Shown here piece after piece: positions 44,308-55,800 of a stretch of 64,000 nt of DNA. The notes under the pieces were generated by a model. That model did not search any database. It saw nothing but the letters and a program-made list of their open reading frames with translations, and was not told the origin of the DNA. How positions within the stretch are numbered: position 1 is the first letter of the stretch; each line of letters starts with the position of its first letter. The DNA comes from Clostridium sp. OS1-26 (GTDB lineage: Bacteria > Bacillota > Clostridia > Clostridiales > Clostridiaceae). Position numbers and translations under genes: made by a program. The stretch covers positions 2,108,001 to 2,172,000 of the forward strand of contig NZ_CP133264.1 in assembly GCF_030915445.1 (NCBI RefSeq). The letters are read 5' to 3'.

Positions 44308-44362
44308 TTTGGTAAAATTTTAGTAAAAATTAGTTGAATGTTTAGTAAAAAGATGATAAACT
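44308..44362 (+). promoter_or_regulatory. Phased repeats in the gal promoter region
   Basis: TTTGGTAAAA (44308), TTTAGTAAAA (44319) and TTTAGTAAAA (44341) recur at 11- and 22-bp intervals, on one face of the helix. A weak promoter overlaps: TTGAAT (44334-44339), 17 bases, TAAACT (44357-44362). They are candidate sites for the GalR-type repressor encoded in the operon. The leader to galK is about 125 bases with no gene. Confidence 0.45.
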
Positions 44363-44492
44363 GAAGTTGAATATGGAAAAATTTTGATTTTTAATATTTA
44401 ATTTTAGAATTATAAAGTTATGCATATTAAATCAGCGTGTATAGGGCAAGTTTTCAGTTATATATTTCTATGAAAATTGGGGGATGTGTATA

Positions 44493-45659
44493 ATGAAGGA
44501 CAAATTAATAATTGATTTTGGAAAAATTTTTGGCAATAGGTCAGGAACGGCAGTATATTTTGCACCGGGAAGAGTAAATCTTATAGGAGAACATACTGAT
44601 TACAATGGTGGGCATGTTTTCCCATGTGCATTAACTATTGGCACTTATGCTGTTGCAAGGAAGAGGGAAGATAAACTAATTCGTGTATATTCAAAAAACT
44701 TTGATGATATAGGCATAATAGAGTTTAACGTAGATGAACTAACAAACATAGGAGAACATAATTGGGCGAACTATTCTAAAGGAGTAGTTTGGGCATTTAG
44801 TCAAAAAGGTTTTTGTATAGACAAAGGTTTTGAAATATTATTTTATGGCAATATTCCAAATGGGGCTGGATTATCATCTTCAGCTTCTATAGAATTAGTT
44901 ACTTCAGTAATAATTAAGGATTTATACAAGTTTGATTTAGATATGATTGAAATGGTTAAATTAAGTAAGCTTGCTGAGAATAAATTTATTGGAGTAAACT
45001 GTGGAATAATGGATCAATTTGCTATAGGCATGGGTAAAGAAGATTGTGCAATTTTACTAGATACTAACAATTTAAATTATACTTATGCTGGAATTCATTT
45101 AAAGGATGCATCTATAGTTATAGCTAATACCAATAAAATTCGAGGTCTTGCTGATTCAAAATACAATGAAAGAAGAAGTCAGTGTGAAGAGGCTTTAAAG
45201 GACTTGCAGCAGAAATTGGAAATAAATTCATTAGGAGAGTTAACAGAAGAAGAATTTGATAAACATAAGCATTTAATAAAGAATAGTATAAATATAAAAC
45301 GTGCAAAACATGCAGTATGTGAGAACCAAAGGACTATAAAAGCTGTTAAGGCTTTGCAGGAAGAGGACATAGAAACCTTCGGTGTATTAATGAATGACTC
45401 GCATGTTTCCTTAAGAGATGATTATGAGGTTACAGGTGTAGAGTTAGATACATTAGTAGAGATTGCTTGGAATCAAAGGGGAGTTGTAGGTTCACGTATG
45501 ACAGGTGCTGGTTTTGGAGGATGTACAGTTAGCATAGTTAAAAATGACTATATAGATGATTTTATTAAAAATGTTGGAGAAGCTTATGCTGAAAAAATAG
45601 GTTATGAAGCAAGCTTCTATGTTGTAAACATTGGAGATGGAGCAAGAAAATTAAATTAA
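44493..45659 (+). CDS. galK: Galactokinase
   Basis: A 388-residue GHMP kinase phosphorylating galactose at C1. GRVNLIGEHTDYNGGHVFPC is the galactokinase signature, GAGLSSSASIELV the ATP phosphate loop, NCGIMDQFAIGMG the catalytic Asp region, and RMTGAGFGGC motif 3. ATG 44493 follows GGGGGA by 9 bases; the upstream ATG 44484 overlaps that site. First gene of galK-galE-galT-galR-galM, all on plus with gaps of 20-75 bases. Confidence 0.97.
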   Translation: MKDKLIIDFGKIFGNRSGTAVYFAPGRVNLIGEHTDYNGGHVFPCALTIGTYAVARKREDKLIRVYSKNFDDIGIIEFNVDELTNIGEHNWANYSKGVVWAFSQKGFCIDKGFEILFYGNIPNGAGLSSSASIELVTSVIIKDLYKFDLDMIEMVKLSKLAENKFIGVNCGIMDQFAIGMGKEDCAILLDTNNLNYTYAGIHLKDASIVIANTNKIRGLADSKYNERRSQCEEALKDLQQKLEINSLGELTEEEFDKHKHLIKNSINIKRAKHAVCENQRTIKAVKALQEEDIETFGVLMNDSHVSLRDDYEVTGVELDTLVEIAWNQRGVVGSRMTGAGFGGCTVSIVKNDYIDDFIKNVGEAYAEKIGYEASFYVVNIGDGARKLN

Positions 45660-45679
45660 AGAAGAGAGGTTGAATTAAA

Positions 45680-46669
45680 ATGAGTGTTTTAGTTTGTGGA
45701 GGAGCAGGTTATATAGGATCACATTGTGTTTATGAATTAATTTCTAGGGGCGAAGAGGTTGTTTTAGTTGATAACTTACAAACGGGCCACAAGAAGGCAA
45801 TTCATCCAGAAGCAAAGTTTTATGAAGGAGATATAAGAGATTTTGATTTTTTAAATAATGTATTTAAGGAGAACCAAATAGATGCAGTAATACACTTTGC
45901 TGCTAATTCACTAGTGGGTGAGAGTATGCAACTGCCACTTAAATATTACAGCAATAATGTTCATGGTACTCAAATACTTTTGGAAGCTATGGTGGCAAAT
46001 GACGTTAAGAAAATAGTTTTTTCATCAACAGCAGCTGTATATGGAGAACCAGAAAGTATTCCAATATTAGAAACAGATAGAACTAACCCTACAAATACCT
46101 ACGGAGAAACAAAGCTTGCTATGGAGAAAATGATGAAATGGACAGATATTGCCCATGGAATAAAATATATATCTCTTCGTTATTTTAATGTAGCAGGTGC
46201 CCATGAAAATGGACTAATTGGAGAAGATCATAATCCTGAGACACATATAATGCCGCTTATTTTACAAGTTCCATTAGGAAAACGTGAAAAAATAATGGTA
46301 TATGGTGATAACTATCCAACAAAGGATGGCACATGCATAAGGGATTATATACATGTAATGGACTTAATAGATGCGCACGTATTGGCACTTGAAAAGCTAA
46401 GAGAGGGATATAACAGCGATGTATTTAACTTAGGAAGTGGCAGCGGTTTTACTGTTAAAGAAATGATTGATGCAGCAAGAAAGGTAACTGGACATGAAAT
46501 CCCAGCTGAGATTGCAGAAAGACGTGCAGGTGACCCGGCAGTATTAATAGCATCCAGCGAAAAGGCTAGAAAGATTCTTGGGTGGGTGCCTAGATTTACA
46601 GATGTTGAGGAAATAATCAAATCAGCATGGAATTTCCATAGTACTCATAAGAATGGCTTTGAAGAATAA
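45680..46669 (+). CDS. galE: UDP-glucose 4-epimerase
   Basis: A 329-residue short-chain dehydrogenase/reductase. The NAD-binding GGAGYIGSH is at 8-16, [11 protein letters not shown] carries the catalytic Ser/Thr, and [11 protein letters not shown] the Tyr-x-x-x-Lys pair. It interconverts UDP-galactose and UDP-glucose. It lies 20 bases after galK, and GAGAGG precedes its ATG. Confidence 0.97.
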   Translation: MSVLVCGGAGYIGSHCVYELISRGEEVVLVDNLQTGHKKAIHPEAKFYEGDIRDFDFLNNVFKENQIDAVIHFAANSLVGESMQLPLKYYSNNVHGTQILLEAMVANDVKKIVFSSTAAVYGEPESIPILETDRTNPTNTYGETKLAMEKMMKWTDIAHGIKYISLRYFNVAGAHENGLIGEDHNPETHIMPLILQVPLGKREKIMVYGDNYPTKDGTCIRDYIHVMDLIDAHVLALEKLREGYNSDVFNLGSGSGFTVKEMIDAARKVTGHEIPAEIAERRAGDPAVLIASSEKARKILGWVPRFTDVEEIIKSAWNFHSTHKNGFEE

Positions 46670-46702
46670 AGGAGAGCAAGAACAGGGAAGAGGGGATTGT
46701 TC

Positions 46703-48217
46703 ATGGATATAAACATTTCTTATGAAATAGAGAGATTACTCCAATATGGTTTATATAAAAATTTAATTAATGAAGAAGATATGATTTATACAAGAAATAG
46801 AATATTAGAAGTTTTGGGGATTGATGATGTAGAGAAGGTACAAGTAAAAGAACAAATCCACGAATCCCCTGCCCCAATACTTAATAATATATTGAGCTGG
46901 TGCTTTGAAAAAGGTATTCTAGAGAGTGATGGAGTAGTTTATGAAGATTTGCTAGATACAAAGATTATGGGGTGCTTAATTCCGAGACCCTCTGAGGTCA
47001 TAGATATCTTTAACAGACTATATTGCGAAGACAAAAAGAAAGCCACAGATTACTACTATAATTTAAGTAAAAACTCTAATTATATTAGGACTGACAGGGT
47101 AAAAAAAGATTTAAAATGGAAAACAACAACTGAATATGGAGATTTAGATATAACTATTAATTTATCAAAACCTGAGAATGACCCTAAAGCTATTGCAGCT
47201 GCAAGAAATATGGTTTCCAGTTCATACCCCAAATGTTTATTGTGCAAGGAAAATGAGGGGTATGCAGGAAGAGTAAATCATCCTGCAAGACAAAATCATA
47301 GGATAATTCCTATAACTTTAAATAATGAAAAATGGTTCCTCCAGTACTCTCCTTATCTATACTATAATGAACACTGTATAATACTTAAAGACAACCATCA
47401 TCCTATGAAAATTTCAAAAGAAACCTTTATAAGACTATTGGACTTTGTAGAAAGATTTCCTCACTACTTTATTGGGTCAAATGCGGACTTGCCAATAGTA
47501 GGAGGATCAATCTTATCTCATGATCATTTTCAGGGAGGTAACTATGAATTTGCTATGGCAAAAGCACAAGTTGATAAAGAATTTAGTATAGAAAAATTTA
47601 AAGACATAAAGGTTGGAAAGGTTAAATGGCCTATGTCAGTTATTAGACTGGAGGCACAAGATAAAGAACAGGTAATCGAAGCGGCATATCATATATATAA
47701 AAAGTGGACAGATTATTCAGATGAGACAGTTGAAATATTGTCTAATACAGAGGGAATACCACATAACACAGTGACTCCTATTGCAAGAATAAAGGATGGA
47801 AGTTTTCAATTAGATTTAGTATTAAGGAACAATAGAGTATCAGAAGAGTATCCTGAAGGAATTTTCCATCCTCATAAGGAATTACATCACATAAAGAAAG
47901 AAAACATAGGTCTTATAGAGGTTATGGGATTGGCAATCTTACCAGCTAGGTTAAAGTCTGAGCTTAAAGAGTTATCAAATTATCTAGTAAAGAAAAATGA
48001 GCTTGAACAAATCAGTGGCAAAGAAGAATTGTTAAAGCATAAAGAATGGTGTAAGGAGCTAATTAGTAAATACGGTAGTATAAATGATGAACAGGCTGAG
48101 AAAATACTTCAAAGAGAAGTAGGTCTTAAATTTTTAAAGGTACTTGAACATGCTGGGGTTTTTAAAAGAACAGAACAAGGGCAAAAGGCATTTGATAAAT
48201 TTATTAACCTGTTATAA
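46703..48217 (+). CDS. galT: Galactose-1-phosphate uridylyltransferase (class II)
   Basis: A 504-residue enzyme of the Firmicutes GalT class, exchanging uridylyl groups between UDP-glucose and galactose-1-phosphate. Family features include FPHYFIGSNADLPIVGGSIL followed by SHDHFQGG, with the nucleophilic histidine region, and LLCKENEGYAGRVNHPARQN. ATG 46703 follows GAGGGG by 7 bases; an upstream TTG is not needed. Length is normal for the class (~500). Confidence 0.95.
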   Translation: MDINISYEIERLLQYGLYKNLINEEDMIYTRNRILEVLGIDDVEKVQVKEQIHESPAPILNNILSWCFEKGILESDGVVYEDLLDTKIMGCLIPRPSEVIDIFNRLYCEDKKKATDYYYNLSKNSNYIRTDRVKKDLKWKTTTEYGDLDITINLSKPENDPKAIAAARNMVSSSYPKCLLCKENEGYAGRVNHPARQNHRIIPITLNNEKWFLQYSPYLYYNEHCIILKDNHHPMKISKETFIRLLDFVERFPHYFIGSNADLPIVGGSILSHDHFQGGNYEFAMAKAQVDKEFSIEKFKDIKVGKVKWPMSVIRLEAQDKEQVIEAAYHIYKKWTDYSDETVEILSNTEGIPHNTVTPIARIKDGSFQLDLVLRNNRVSEEYPEGIFHPHKELHHIKKENIGLIEVMGLAILPARLKSELKELSNYLVKKNELEQISGKEELLKHKEWCKELISKYGSINDEQAEKILQREVGLKFLKVLEHAGVFKRTEQGQKAFDKFINLL

Positions 48218-48263
48218 TTAATTTGTCTAATTTTTAAACTTGATAAGAAAGTAGGTCATGTAA

Positions 48264-49253
<990 letters not shown>

Positions 49254-49328
49254 TGTGTGGTATAACAATTAATATAAAATGAAATTTTTTATTAAGAATA
49301 TATACATATGGACTGGGGGAATTATATT

Positions 49329-50378
49329 ATGGCAATTACAAGGAGGCTTTTCGGTAATTTAGCAGATGGAACTGAAATACACATTTTTACTTTATCTAAC
49401 AGTAAGGGAACAGAAGTCAAAATAATAAATTATGGTGGAATAGTGGTTTCCATTGTTGTTCCTGATAGAAATGGTAGGTTTGATGATGTTGTGCTAGGCT
49501 ATGATAAGTTAGAGGGCTATTTAAGGAATAGAGCATATTTCGGTGCAATTATAGGACGTCATGCCAACAGAATCGAAAATGCAGGTTTTGAAATTAATGG
49601 TGTAGCTTATAGTGTAACAAAAAATGAAGGAGAAAACCAGCTGCATGGTGGACTTATAGGCTTTGATAAAGTTTTATGGCAGACAGAGATAATAACAAAA
49701 GAACAGAATGAATCTCTTGAACTTTCTTATACTAGCAAGGATGGCGAGGAAGGCTATCCAGGAAATCTTGATGTTAAGGTTACATATACATTAACTAATG
49801 ATAATGCCCTTAAAATTGATTATTATGGAATTTCGGATAAGGATACGATAGCAAATCTGACAAACCATTCATATTTCAATCTGTCCGGTCACAAAGCTGG
49901 AAATATTCTAAAACATGAAGTAATGATTAATTCAGATAAATTTACAGCTAATGATAGGCATAGTATTCCTACAGGAGAAATAAGAGATGTTAAGGACACT
50001 CCTATGGACTTTACAAAGCTAACTACAGTAGAAGCAGGGATATTTGTTGATTATGAACAGTTAGTATTTGGTAATGGTTATGATCATAACTGGGTATTAA
50101 ACTCAACTGGAGAAAAGGCAGCAGAAGTGTTTGATCCAGCTAGTGGAAGAGTGATGGAGGTTTACACAACTAAGCCAGGTGTACAGTTTTATACTGGAAA
50201 CTATATTGATGAATCTGAATATTGCAAAGAGGGTGCTAAATACGCTAAAAATAGCGCACTATGTCTTGAGACGCAATATTTTCCTAATGCTTTAAAACAC
50301 AAACATTTTCCTTCACCAATACTAAAAGCTGGAGAACAATATAATCATAGAACTATTTATAAATTTTCTATAAGATAG
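49329..50378 (+). CDS. galM: Aldose 1-epimerase (mutarotase)
   Basis: A 349-residue beta-sandwich enzyme that equilibrates alpha- and beta-galactose before galactokinase. NYGGIVVSIVVPDR, IIGRHANRIENAGF, NQLHGGLIGFDKVLW, NLTNHSYFNLSGH (catalytic His) and ALCLETQYFPNA (catalytic Glu) are standard GalM motifs. ATG 49329 lies 8 bases after GGGGGA; ATG 49308 lacks a site. Last gene of the operon. Confidence 0.95.
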   Translation: MAITRRLFGNLADGTEIHIFTLSNSKGTEVKIINYGGIVVSIVVPDRNGRFDDVVLGYDKLEGYLRNRAYFGAIIGRHANRIENAGFEINGVAYSVTKNEGENQLHGGLIGFDKVLWQTEIITKEQNESLELSYTSKDGEEGYPGNLDVKVTYTLTNDNALKIDYYGISDKDTIANLTNHSYFNLSGHKAGNILKHEVMINSDKFTANDRHSIPTGEIRDVKDTPMDFTKLTTVEAGIFVDYEQLVFGNGYDHNWVLNSTGEKAAEVFDPASGRVMEVYTTKPGVQFYTGNYIDESEYCKEGAKYAKNSALCLETQYFPNALKHKHFPSPILKAGEQYNHRTIYKFSIR

Positions 50379-50394
50379 TGTAAAATAATAAAGC

Positions 50395-50440
50395 TAACAT
50401 AGGAGGCATTTGAAGATCTTCATGCCACCTATGTTATAAT
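50395..50440 (+). terminator. Hairpin ending the gal operon
   Basis: TAACATAGG-GGCAT pairs with ATGCC-CCTATGTTA. The T-run is poor (TAATTAAAG), but the stem is strong. Confidence 0.6.
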
Positions 50441-50503
50441 TAAAGGCAAATATATATTTATAATAGTTCCAATATCTATTTTACTATCAGTGAATATCAA
50501 CTT

Positions 50504-51937
50504 TTATAATTTTCTTCTTCTAATCCATACGACAACTCCTGTTATCAAAATTACTGCAGGAATAACAAGTACTACAAAAGCTGAAGTTGTTAGTCTACTT
50601 AATCCGCTTACTTGTAGTGTATAGTTATCTAAATTTTTTGGTCTAACGGATATACTATCTTTTTTACCTTGAGCCCAGCTAACTGAATTCATAAAGAAGT
50701 CTAAATTAGCATTATTACTTAAAGATATTACTTGAGAACTGGTGAAAGTTGAATTAGAAACTACAACTATTCTTGTATCGCTAACTTTAGGATCATTGGA
50801 TTTATCCGTTACTGCTACAGCTATATTAAAGGGTCCATTCAAATCACCAGTTTGTTTTTCTAGAGTGTCAGTTTTTAAATTAGTTTTTCCCCAAGAATCA
50901 TTAGAAGTTGTTAACAATGGTTCAATTGTTAAGGAACTTCTTTTATTTTGTGATATTCTTATGCTTTGAGCACCAGGGATAAGTACACGTAAATTATTAT
51001 TAATTAATGAATTTAAAATATCATGATTCTTTTGATTAGGTAACAGAGATATAGGGTTTTGAGAAACATAAGCACTATTACCCTCAACTGTAATGGCTCT
51101 TTGTAAAGATAAACCATAGTTGTTTAACACTGATTGAAAGTTTGGTAAATCATTTTCTGTCAAATCCATTAAAAATAGTGCTTTACCACCTTTTGAAAGA
51201 TAGTTTTTTATAGTATCTGCCTCTGGTTGAGATAAATCTCTTTGTGGAGAGCTTACAAGTAAAATGGAATCCTCTTTCAAACTAGCATCTTTTAGTGATA
51301 AGTTAATAGGTGCTACAGTGTAATTTTCTAAAGACAACTGATTTGCTACTTGTGGAGAAATTTCACTTTCTCCTTGTCCTTGTAAAGTATATATAGTAGT
51401 GCTCTTATCAGAAGTTACATATACTATACCAGAGGTTATATTTTGTTCTACTGCAAGAGATTGAGCAGATGGAGCAGAAGGATTACTGTAGTCGGCATTT
51501 ATAAAAGAATTTTGATCTAGAACTTTGAATTTAGAACCATTTTCTACTACTATAGAACCAACATCTACTTTACTGTTATCCTTGTTAAATTTCTGAGCTA
51601 GTTGAGGATATTTTGCTGGATCCTTATATTCAACCTTAATATGCTTTGAACGTGCTGCATATTGGTCCAAAACGGTCTTTATGGTATAGTTTTCTTGTCC
51701 AGACTGATAAAATCCATATATTGTTACATCTTGTTTTAAGTTATCTAAAACTTTATAGGTTTGATCGGATAAGGTGAATATTTTATTTTTAGTTAGGTCC
51801 TTATTCCAATTCAATTTTCCGATACCTAAATTTAGTGCTATCAAAATGGCTAAAGATAATGCTATTGTTATTGTAGCTAATCCACCTTTTTTTAATTTCT
51901 TTTCATTAAAAAAGCTTTTTATATCTATATTTTTCAT
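50504..51937 (-). CDS. GldG-type ABC transporter auxiliary protein
   Basis: A 477-residue protein with one helix near the N-terminus (~19-37), a large extracytoplasmic domain and one C-terminal helix (~452-472) followed by RRRKL. ITSGIVYVTSDKSTTIYTLQ and GKALFLMDL match the GldG/IFT52-like domain found beside GldF permeases. GGGAGG precedes the ATG and the gene lies 17 bases after the permease. In gliding Bacteroidetes GldG is part of an ABC complex; in Firmicutes its job is not known, and export or lipid/polysaccharide handling is a guess. Confidence 0.78.
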   Translation of the reverse strand: MKNIDIKSFFNEKKLKKGGLATITIALSLAILIALNLGIGKLNWNKDLTKNKIFTLSDQTYKVLDNLKQDVTIYGFYQSGQENYTIKTVLDQYAARSKHIKVEYKDPAKYPQLAQKFNKDNSKVDVGSIVVENGSKFKVLDQNSFINADYSNPSAPSAQSLAVEQNITSGIVYVTSDKSTTIYTLQGQGESEISPQVANQLSLENYTVAPINLSLKDASLKEDSILLVSSPQRDLSQPEADTIKNYLSKGGKALFLMDLTENDLPNFQSVLNNYGLSLQRAITVEGNSAYVSQNPISLLPNQKNHDILNSLINNNLRVLIPGAQSIRISQNKRSSLTIEPLLTTSNDSWGKTNLKTDTLEKQTGDLNGPFNIAVAVTDKSNDPKVSDTRIVVVSNSTFTSSQVISLSNNANLDFFMNSVSWAQGKKDSISVRPKNLDNYTLQVSGLSRLTTSAFVVLVIPAVILITGVVVWIRRRKL

Positions 51938-51953
51938 TCAGTATTTCACCTCC

Positions 51954-52817
51954 CTAGTTCCATCTTCTTCTATTAATAATGTTTATAGTTAAAAGTATAA
52001 AAAATACGGAAAATGATATATAGTAAGCTATTGAACTAGCACTAAGCATACCCATATTAAAAGGTTCATAACGTTTCATTAATGAGAACCAACCAACAAA
52101 TTTTGCTATAAATCCGTCATATAAATTTTTGTTTTTTAGATAAATTATAAGAACTATCAAAGAACCTAGAATTCCTGTGGAAATACTAACAACTACATTT
52201 TGAGTATTATAATACAAAAATAAGCTTATCAGAACTACTAAAACTCCTGCAAAAATTACTCCAGATGTAATAGTTGTAGGTAGCCCACTGCCAATCCAAT
52301 CAAGTATCCATATGATAAACAAGGCACCAAAGGTACCCATTGCAGCAGTAACCTGATTCTCTGTTAAGGCTGAAACGAAAATACCTATGGAAATAAAACA
52401 TAGTCCTATTAGAATAAAACCTATATATGCACCAATAGTTTCACCTAATGGTATAGCTCCAAAGCTTTTTAATATTATTGGGTAAATAAAAGTTACTACC
52501 ACAGCAAGCAAGAAAACAGCAGCCGCAGCTAAAAACTTACCTAAAACTATTTCCCATATTTTCAAAGGTGTCGTTAATAATAATTGATCTGTTTTTTCAT
52601 GAGTTTCACTGGCAATTGTTTTCATAGTTAAAATAGGTACAAGAAATAAGAAAACAAAAATCATAGCGTAAAGTAGGTTAGGGTAAAGTCCACTGCCAGG
52701 TATTAAGTTTGATAAAGTAAAAAATATTCCTGATATTAATAGAAAAACAAATAGAAAAATATAAGATGCAGAAGAGTGAAAATATGATTTCAATTCTTTA
52801 TTTAGTATTTCCAGCAT
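51954..52817 (-). CDS. ABC transporter permease (GldF/ABC-2 type)
   Basis: A 287-residue membrane protein with six or more helices. It begins MLEILNKELKSYFHSSASY and contains MKTIASETHEKTDQLLLTTP, the conserved cytoplasmic stretch of ABC-2/NosY/GldF permeases. AAGGAGG precedes the ATG, and the start overlaps the end of the ATPase gene by 20 bases. It forms one unit with the ATPase and the GldG-type protein. Confidence 0.85.
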   Translation of the reverse strand: MLEILNKELKSYFHSSASYIFLFVFLLISGIFFTLSNLIPGSGLYPNLLYAMIFVFLFLVPILTMKTIASETHEKTDQLLLTTPLKIWEIVLGKFLAAAAVFLLAVVVTFIYPIILKSFGAIPLGETIGAYIGFILIGLCFISIGIFVSALTENQVTAAMGTFGALFIIWILDWIGSGLPTTITSGVIFAGVLVVLISLFLYYNTQNVVVSISTGILGSLIVLIIYLKNKNLYDGFIAKFVGWFSLMKRYEPFNMGMLSASSIAYYISFSVFFILLTINIINRRRWN

Positions 52818-53766
52818 CTAAAGACACCTCCTTGGTTTGTTCAGTTACTTCTAAGAATATCTCTTCCAGAGTTAGATTTAATGGTTTTATCATAAGTAGA
52901 GGTATATTTGCTTTACTGAAAGCATTAAATAAATCCTCACGTATATCTCGATCATTTTTGGATTCTACTATTAAATCTATACTATTAGGTTCTTTAACAC
53001 CATCATTTTCTATGGAATTTATATTAGGTATTTCGTTTATGACTTCTTTCGCCTGATCTATTGATCCTTTTACTCTTAGACTTATTTTGGTTCCATAACT
53101 TAAGTTTTTGGATAAATCCTCCGGAGTACCTTCTGCAACAATTGAACCTTTATTTATAATTACAACTCTATCGCATATAGCACTAATTTCTGAGAGTATG
53201 TGTGAACTTAAAATAATCGTATGCTCTTTACCAAGCTCAGTAATTAAATTTCTAATTTCAATAATTTGTTTAGGATCTAATCCTACCGTTGGCTCATCTA
53301 ATATAAGGACCTCAGGGTTTCCCACAATAGCTTGTGCTAATCCAACTCTTTGTTTATAGCCTTTAGAGAGATTTTTTATAAGTCTTTTTCTCACATCATT
53401 TAGCTTGATAGAATTCATAATTGTATCTATGTGTTCTTTTCTTTTACTTTTTTCAACTTTTTTCAATTTACTTACAAAATTTAGATACTCTTCAACTGTC
53501 ATATCTGTGTATAAAGGAGGAATCTCTGGTAAATAGCCTATTTTCTTCTTAGCTTGAATTGGATTTTTAAATATATCAAATCCATCTATCATTACGGAGC
53601 CGTCTGTAGCGGAGAGGTAGCCAGTTACTATATTCATTGTGGTAGATTTTCCAGCTCCATTTGGTCCTAAAAGACCTAGAATTTCGCCTTTTTTTATTTC
53701 TAAGTTAATATTTTTTATGGCTACATGATTTCCATAGGATTTTGTTAAGTTTTCAATTTTAATCAA
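52798..53766 (-). CDS. ABC transporter ATP-binding protein (GldA/CcmA-like)
   Basis: A 322-residue ATPase. Walker A is GPNGAGKSTT, the signature LSKGYKQRVGLAQA, Walker B VLILDEPTVGLDP and the switch His in ILSSHILSE. A ~90-residue C-terminal extension is typical of DrrA/GldA exporters. The start is TTG 53766 after GAGGTGAT, giving the usual opening LIKIENLTKSYGN; an upstream GTG overlaps the ribosome binding site. Confidence 0.92.
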   Translation of the reverse strand: MIKIENLTKSYGNHVAIKNINLEIKKGEILGLLGPNGAGKSTTMNIVTGYLSATDGSVMIDGFDIFKNPIQAKKKIGYLPEIPPLYTDMTVEEYLNFVSKLKKVEKSKRKEHIDTIMNSIKLNDVRKRLIKNLSKGYKQRVGLAQAIVGNPEVLILDEPTVGLDPKQIIEIRNLITELGKEHTIILSSHILSEISAICDRVVIINKGSIVAEGTPEDLSKNLSYGTKISLRVKGSIDQAKEVINEIPNINSIENDGVKEPNSIDLIVESKNDRDIREDLFNAFSKANIPLLMIKPLNLTLEEIFLEVTEQTKEVSLDAGNTK

Positions 53767-54058
53767 CCTTATCACCTCTAGTCTATTTTTATCTTACTTG
53801 AAATTTATAACAAATGAATATGACAGTTGTGTGACATATTTATGACTAGTGTGTAAAATTATTGTTATAAATTTTAAATGTCTTTTAAGTATGTTGAAAA
53901 ATTAGGAAGGACAATTTACACTACTATTAATGAAATATTAATAAAGCCGCCATAAAACTGTCACAAATAGCTTTTAAACTAAATACACATGGTGGAAGTT
54001 TATAACAGGAATCATAAATATACTGTATTAAAATTTATCATAAAGGCGGGTAAAATAA
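53767..54058. other. Divergent intergenic region
   Basis: About 290 AT-rich bases between the ABC operon and the chemoreceptor gene. I see no ORF. Promoters for both sides must lie here but none stands out. AAAGGCGGG before 54059 is the chemoreceptor ribosome binding site. Confidence 0.5.
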
Positions 54059-55774
54059 ATGGATTGGTTTAAAAATATGAAAATTGGAACTAAATTAATT
54101 TCAGGTTTTATTATTGTAGCTCTATTTATAGGACTAGTAGGATCAATTGGAATATTAAGTATGAAAAAAATAAATACAGGAGCTGAAGAGCTTTATGGGA
54201 ATAATATGGTATCTTTAAATAACTTACATTCTATTCATGAAAATACATTAAAAGCTCAAGTTAGTCTTATGTCACTTATATATACGCGAGATATAAGTAA
54301 GAAGCAATCGCTAGAAGACAAAATCACTCAAATTGGCAATGAAAATGACAAACTGATAGCTGAATATGAAAAGATTGGCGTTTCAGAAGGAGAAGAAAGG
54401 AATATCTATAATCAGTATAAAACTGATTTAGAAGACTATAAAAATCACCGTACTGATATTATAAATCTAATAAATGATGGTAAGTATGATGAAGCTCAAT
54501 TAGCGATGAATGATTTGACAAATCGTGAGAATAAATTATTTAATGATATTAATAATTTAATAACTTTAAATGATAAGCAAGCAAAAGATACTAGTATTCA
54601 AAATAGTGCCATTTATAATAAATCTGCTATTACCATGACATCAATAATGATTTTTACATTAGCAGTTGCACTTGCATTTGGCATTATTATAACCAAAATC
54701 ATAACTGGAAATATTAAAAAGATTTTATCTTTCGCAGAAAGAATGAAAAGTGGAGATTTGACTACAAATATAAATATAGTAGATAAAGATGAAATAGGAA
54801 TTTTGGCACAAGATATGAATATTGCTTCAGAAAATACAAAAAAACTTATAGGAGATATTTTAAGTGATTCATGTGAGGTTAATGCATCTAGTGAAGAACT
54901 TTCTGCAACAGTAGAAGAAATAACATCCCAACTGGAGAATATAAATGAGGCAACGAAGCAAATTACTAAATTAATAGAAGAAAATAGTGCTTCTGCAGAA
55001 GAAATAAATTCATCCGAACAAGGAATAATGTCAATTATACTTATGTTAAAGAACAATGCCTATCAAGCAAGTAGTTCTTCTAAAGAGATTAAGCAAAGAG
55101 CTTTAGAAATAAAAGAAAGAGCCGAAAAATCAAGTGAAGAAGCTGAACTGCTTTACAAAGAAAAACAAAAACAAATAATAGATGCAATTGAACATGGAAA
55201 AGTTGTTCAAGATGTAAAGCAAATGGCAGAAGTTATTCAGGGAATTTCTAAGCAAACAAATTTATTAGCATTAAATGCGGCGATAGAAGCAGCGCGTGCT
55301 GGAGAACAAGGAAAAGGGTTCTCAGTAGTAGCGGAAGAAATAAGAAAACTTGCAGAGCAGTCATCTAGCACTGTATCCAGCATTGAAAATATTATAGACC
55401 AAGTTCAAGTAGCTTTTAAGAACCTTTCCATAGGTTCAGAAGATATTTTAAAATTTGTAGATGAAAAAGTTTCACCTGATTACCAAATGCTTGTTAATGT
55501 AGGAGTTCAATATGAAAAAGATGCTCTATTTGTAAATACTCTTGCAGATAATTTAGCTGAGGGTACTAAACAGATTGCCGAATCTATAGAACAAACTAAT
55601 AAAGCAATAGAATATATGTCTACTTCCTCAGAAGAAACATCATCAAGTTCTCAAGATATATTAAATAATATAAATGGTATTACAAAAGCTATGGAAGAAG
55701 TTGCAAATACAGCTGAAAGTCAGGCAAAATTAGCCGAAAGACTTAATGTTAAAGTTCAAAGGTTTAAAATATAG
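54059..55774 (+). CDS. Methyl-accepting chemotaxis protein
   Basis: A 571-residue membrane chemoreceptor. Helix 1 is ~13-35, the extracellular four-helix-bundle sensor ~36-188 ([20 protein letters not shown]), helix 2 ~189-212, HAMP ~213-265, and a long cytoplasmic coiled coil whose hairpin tip reads [20 protein letters not shown], the CheA/CheW contact. The C-terminus ends [10 protein letters not shown]. The ligand is unknown. No che genes lie nearby; CitG follows 26 bases later and may be cotranscribed. Confidence 0.93.
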   Translation: MDWFKNMKIGTKLISGFIIVALFIGLVGSIGILSMKKINTGAEELYGNNMVSLNNLHSIHENTLKAQVSLMSLIYTRDISKKQSLEDKITQIGNENDKLIAEYEKIGVSEGEERNIYNQYKTDLEDYKNHRTDIINLINDGKYDEAQLAMNDLTNRENKLFNDINNLITLNDKQAKDTSIQNSAIYNKSAITMTSIMIFTLAVALAFGIIITKIITGNIKKILSFAERMKSGDLTTNINIVDKDEIGILAQDMNIASENTKKLIGDILSDSCEVNASSEELSATVEEITSQLENINEATKQITKLIEENSASAEEINSSEQGIMSIILMLKNNAYQASSSSKEIKQRALEIKERAEKSSEEAELLYKEKQKQIIDAIEHGKVVQDVKQMAEVIQGISKQTNLLALNAAIEAARAGEQGKGFSVVAEEIRKLAEQSSSTVSSIENIIDQVQVAFKNLSIGSEDILKFVDEKVSPDYQMLVNVGVQYEKDALFVNTLADNLAEGTKQIAESIEQTNKAIEYMSTSSEETSSSSQDILNNINGITKAMEEVANTAESQAKLAERLNVKVQRFKI

Positions 55775-55800
55775 GAGAAAGAATTTTATGGAGAGATATT

